From an uncultured Bacilli bacterium (lineage in GTDB: Bacteria > Bacillota_I > Bacilli_A > RF39 > UBA660): 5,948 nucleotides of DNA. The DNA is taken from assembly GCA_948801035.1 (NCBI GenBank), contig CAQHJP010000038.1, positions 1 to 5,948 on the forward strand. Direction: 5' to 3'. Under the pieces are notes generated by a model, which saw nothing but the letters and a program-made list of their open reading frames with translations, was not told the origin of the DNA and did no database searches. The position numbers and the translations under genes are program-made. How positions within the stretch are numbered: position 1 is the first letter of the stretch; each line of letters begins with the position of its first letter. Positions 5,156 through 5,948 of this stretch are shown piece after piece.

Positions 5156-5948
5156 AAAAAATATTTATATATCAATGTTTTTAATAGTATTTTTTGTATT
5201 AGTTTTTACAATATTTCAAAATTTATCTTTTATTTTTAATTTATTTATGAATATTCTTAATTTATTTTTTCCATTTATATTAGGGCTTGCAATAGCGTTT
5301 GTTTTGAATGTTCCTATGACTTTAATAGAAAAAAAATTAAGTAAAAAATTTAAAAAAACAAGAACTTTATCTATCATACTTACAATATTACTTGTAGTTT
5401 TAATAGTAAGCTTTGTTATTATATTAGTTGTACCTGATTTTATAAAAGCTATAACAACATTTTTAAATACATTACCAAATACTATAAATAATTTAAGTAA
5501 TTATTTAAATGATTTATCTTTAAAATATCCTACAATAAAGGATGAAATTGAAAGTGTTAATTGGCAAAGTATTACAGACGGTATAATAAATTTTATAAAA
5601 AATAGTTTGGATATTTTAATAAGTAATTCAATTAATTTTATATCTAGTATTATATCAAGTATAATTTCCTTTGTAATGTCTATAGTATTTTCCATTTATA
5701 TATTATCAGAAAAAGAAATACTGGCTAATCAGGTGAAAAAAATAATGAAAGCTTATTTACCGGATAATATAAATTCTAAAATTATTAATATACTAAATAC
5801 TGCAAATATAACATTTACTAAATTTATAACAGGGCAGTGTACTGAGGCTTTAATACTAGGATTTATGTTTTTAGTAAGTTTGACTATATTTAGATTTCCA
5901 TATGCACTTGCTATATCATCTTTAATTACTGTAACAGCTTTAATACCT
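5148..5948 (+). CDS. AI-2E / PerM family membrane transporter, N-terminal 267 residues (3' end outside window)
   Basis: Multi-pass inner-membrane protein of the AI-2E transporter family (the PerM/YtvI/TqsA group). Members have been linked to autoinducer-2 export or to Na+/H+ exchange, but most have no known substrate. The frame is open to the last base; full members are about 340-400 aa, so 70-130 residues are probably missing. Predicted membrane segments are at about 8-27, 33-55, 74-96, 163-187, 233-250 and 252-267. A long polar region (about 97-160) follows the third helix, as is usual. Family signatures seen are LGLAIAFVLNVP (45-56), SIYILSEKE (182-190), FITGQCTEALILG (226-238) and FPYALAISSLI (250-260). 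The ATG overlaps the nrnA stop (ATGAGTAA), indicating translational coupling. Eight A bases (5154-5161) fall in codons 3-5. Family assignment is solid; the transported substrate cannot be inferred. Confidence 0.9.
   Translation, partial: MSKKNIYISMFLIVFFVLVFTIFQNLSFIFNLFMNILNLFFPFILGLAIAFVLNVPMTLIEKKLSKKFKKTRTLSIILTILLVVLIVSFVIILVVPDFIKAITTFLNTLPNTINNLSNYLNDLSLKYPTIKDEIESVNWQSITDGIINFIKNSLDILISNSINFISSIISSIISFVMSIVFSIYILSEKEILANQVKKIMKAYLPDNINSKIINILNTANITFTKFITGQCTEALILGFMFLVSLTIFRFPYALAISSLITVTALIP

Noticed and set aside
5154..5161. Run of eight A at codons 3-5 of the AI-2E family gene as a phase-variation switch
   Set aside because: Runs of A this long are expected with Lys codons in such AT-rich DNA. 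The frame is intact and nothing else suggests switching.
5501..5695. Minus-strand open frame of 64 codons
   Set aside because: Antisense to the AI-2E family gene; Ile/Leu/Lys-rich low-complexity translation, with nothing recognisable.
1..5948. TGA read as tryptophan (Mycoplasma code)
   Set aside because: All tryptophans in the readable genes are TGG and no in-frame TGA is present. A TGA=Trp organism of this AT content would be expected to use TGA often.

Overview
The window is very AT-rich: A/T dominates third codon positions, AGA is the usual arginine codon, and every complete gene stops at TAA or TAG. All genes lie on the + strand. Every tryptophan in the readable genes is TGG, and no in-frame TGA occurs, so the standard bacterial code fits and a TGA=Trp Mycoplasma code is unlikely. 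Low GC, Shine-Dalgarno sites built on AGGTGA/AGGA, and a Bacillus-like NrnA together suggest a low-GC Firmicute, probably one of the uncultured Bacilli/Mollicutes-related gut lineages. The lineage is inferred; no marker in the window fixes it.

Layout, left to right. (1) Bases 1-306 are the 3' end of lysS (class II lysyl-tRNA synthetase). (2) Bases 315-2162 encode a 615-aa exported, cysteine-containing protein of unknown function. It ends in a two-helix membrane hairpin that resembles VirB2/TrbC-type pilin subunits. (3) Bases 2182-3354 are ackA (acetate kinase), closed by a clear intrinsic terminator. These three genes are packed 8 and 19 bases apart and could form one transcript. A near-consensus promoter lies inside the end of lysS and could serve the last two genes separately. 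(4) Bases 3440-4120 encode a 226-aa soluble protein I do not recognise, with its own promoter and terminator. (5) Bases 4199-5155 are nrnA (DHH-DHHA1 nanoRNase/pAp phosphatase). It overlaps by 8 bases (6) an AI-2E/PerM-family membrane protein that runs off the right edge of the window.

Most of the window is housekeeping: tRNA charging, acetate/ATP metabolism, and turnover of short RNA and pAp. The part least explained by known biology is the 615-aa surface protein. It has about three degenerate Cys...Cys-Pro modules outside the membrane, followed by a VirB2-like hairpin, and it sits alone between two housekeeping genes with no other secretion genes in view. I see no RNA genes, CRISPR arrays, insertion sequences or attachment sites, and no gene-free stretch longer than 85 bases.
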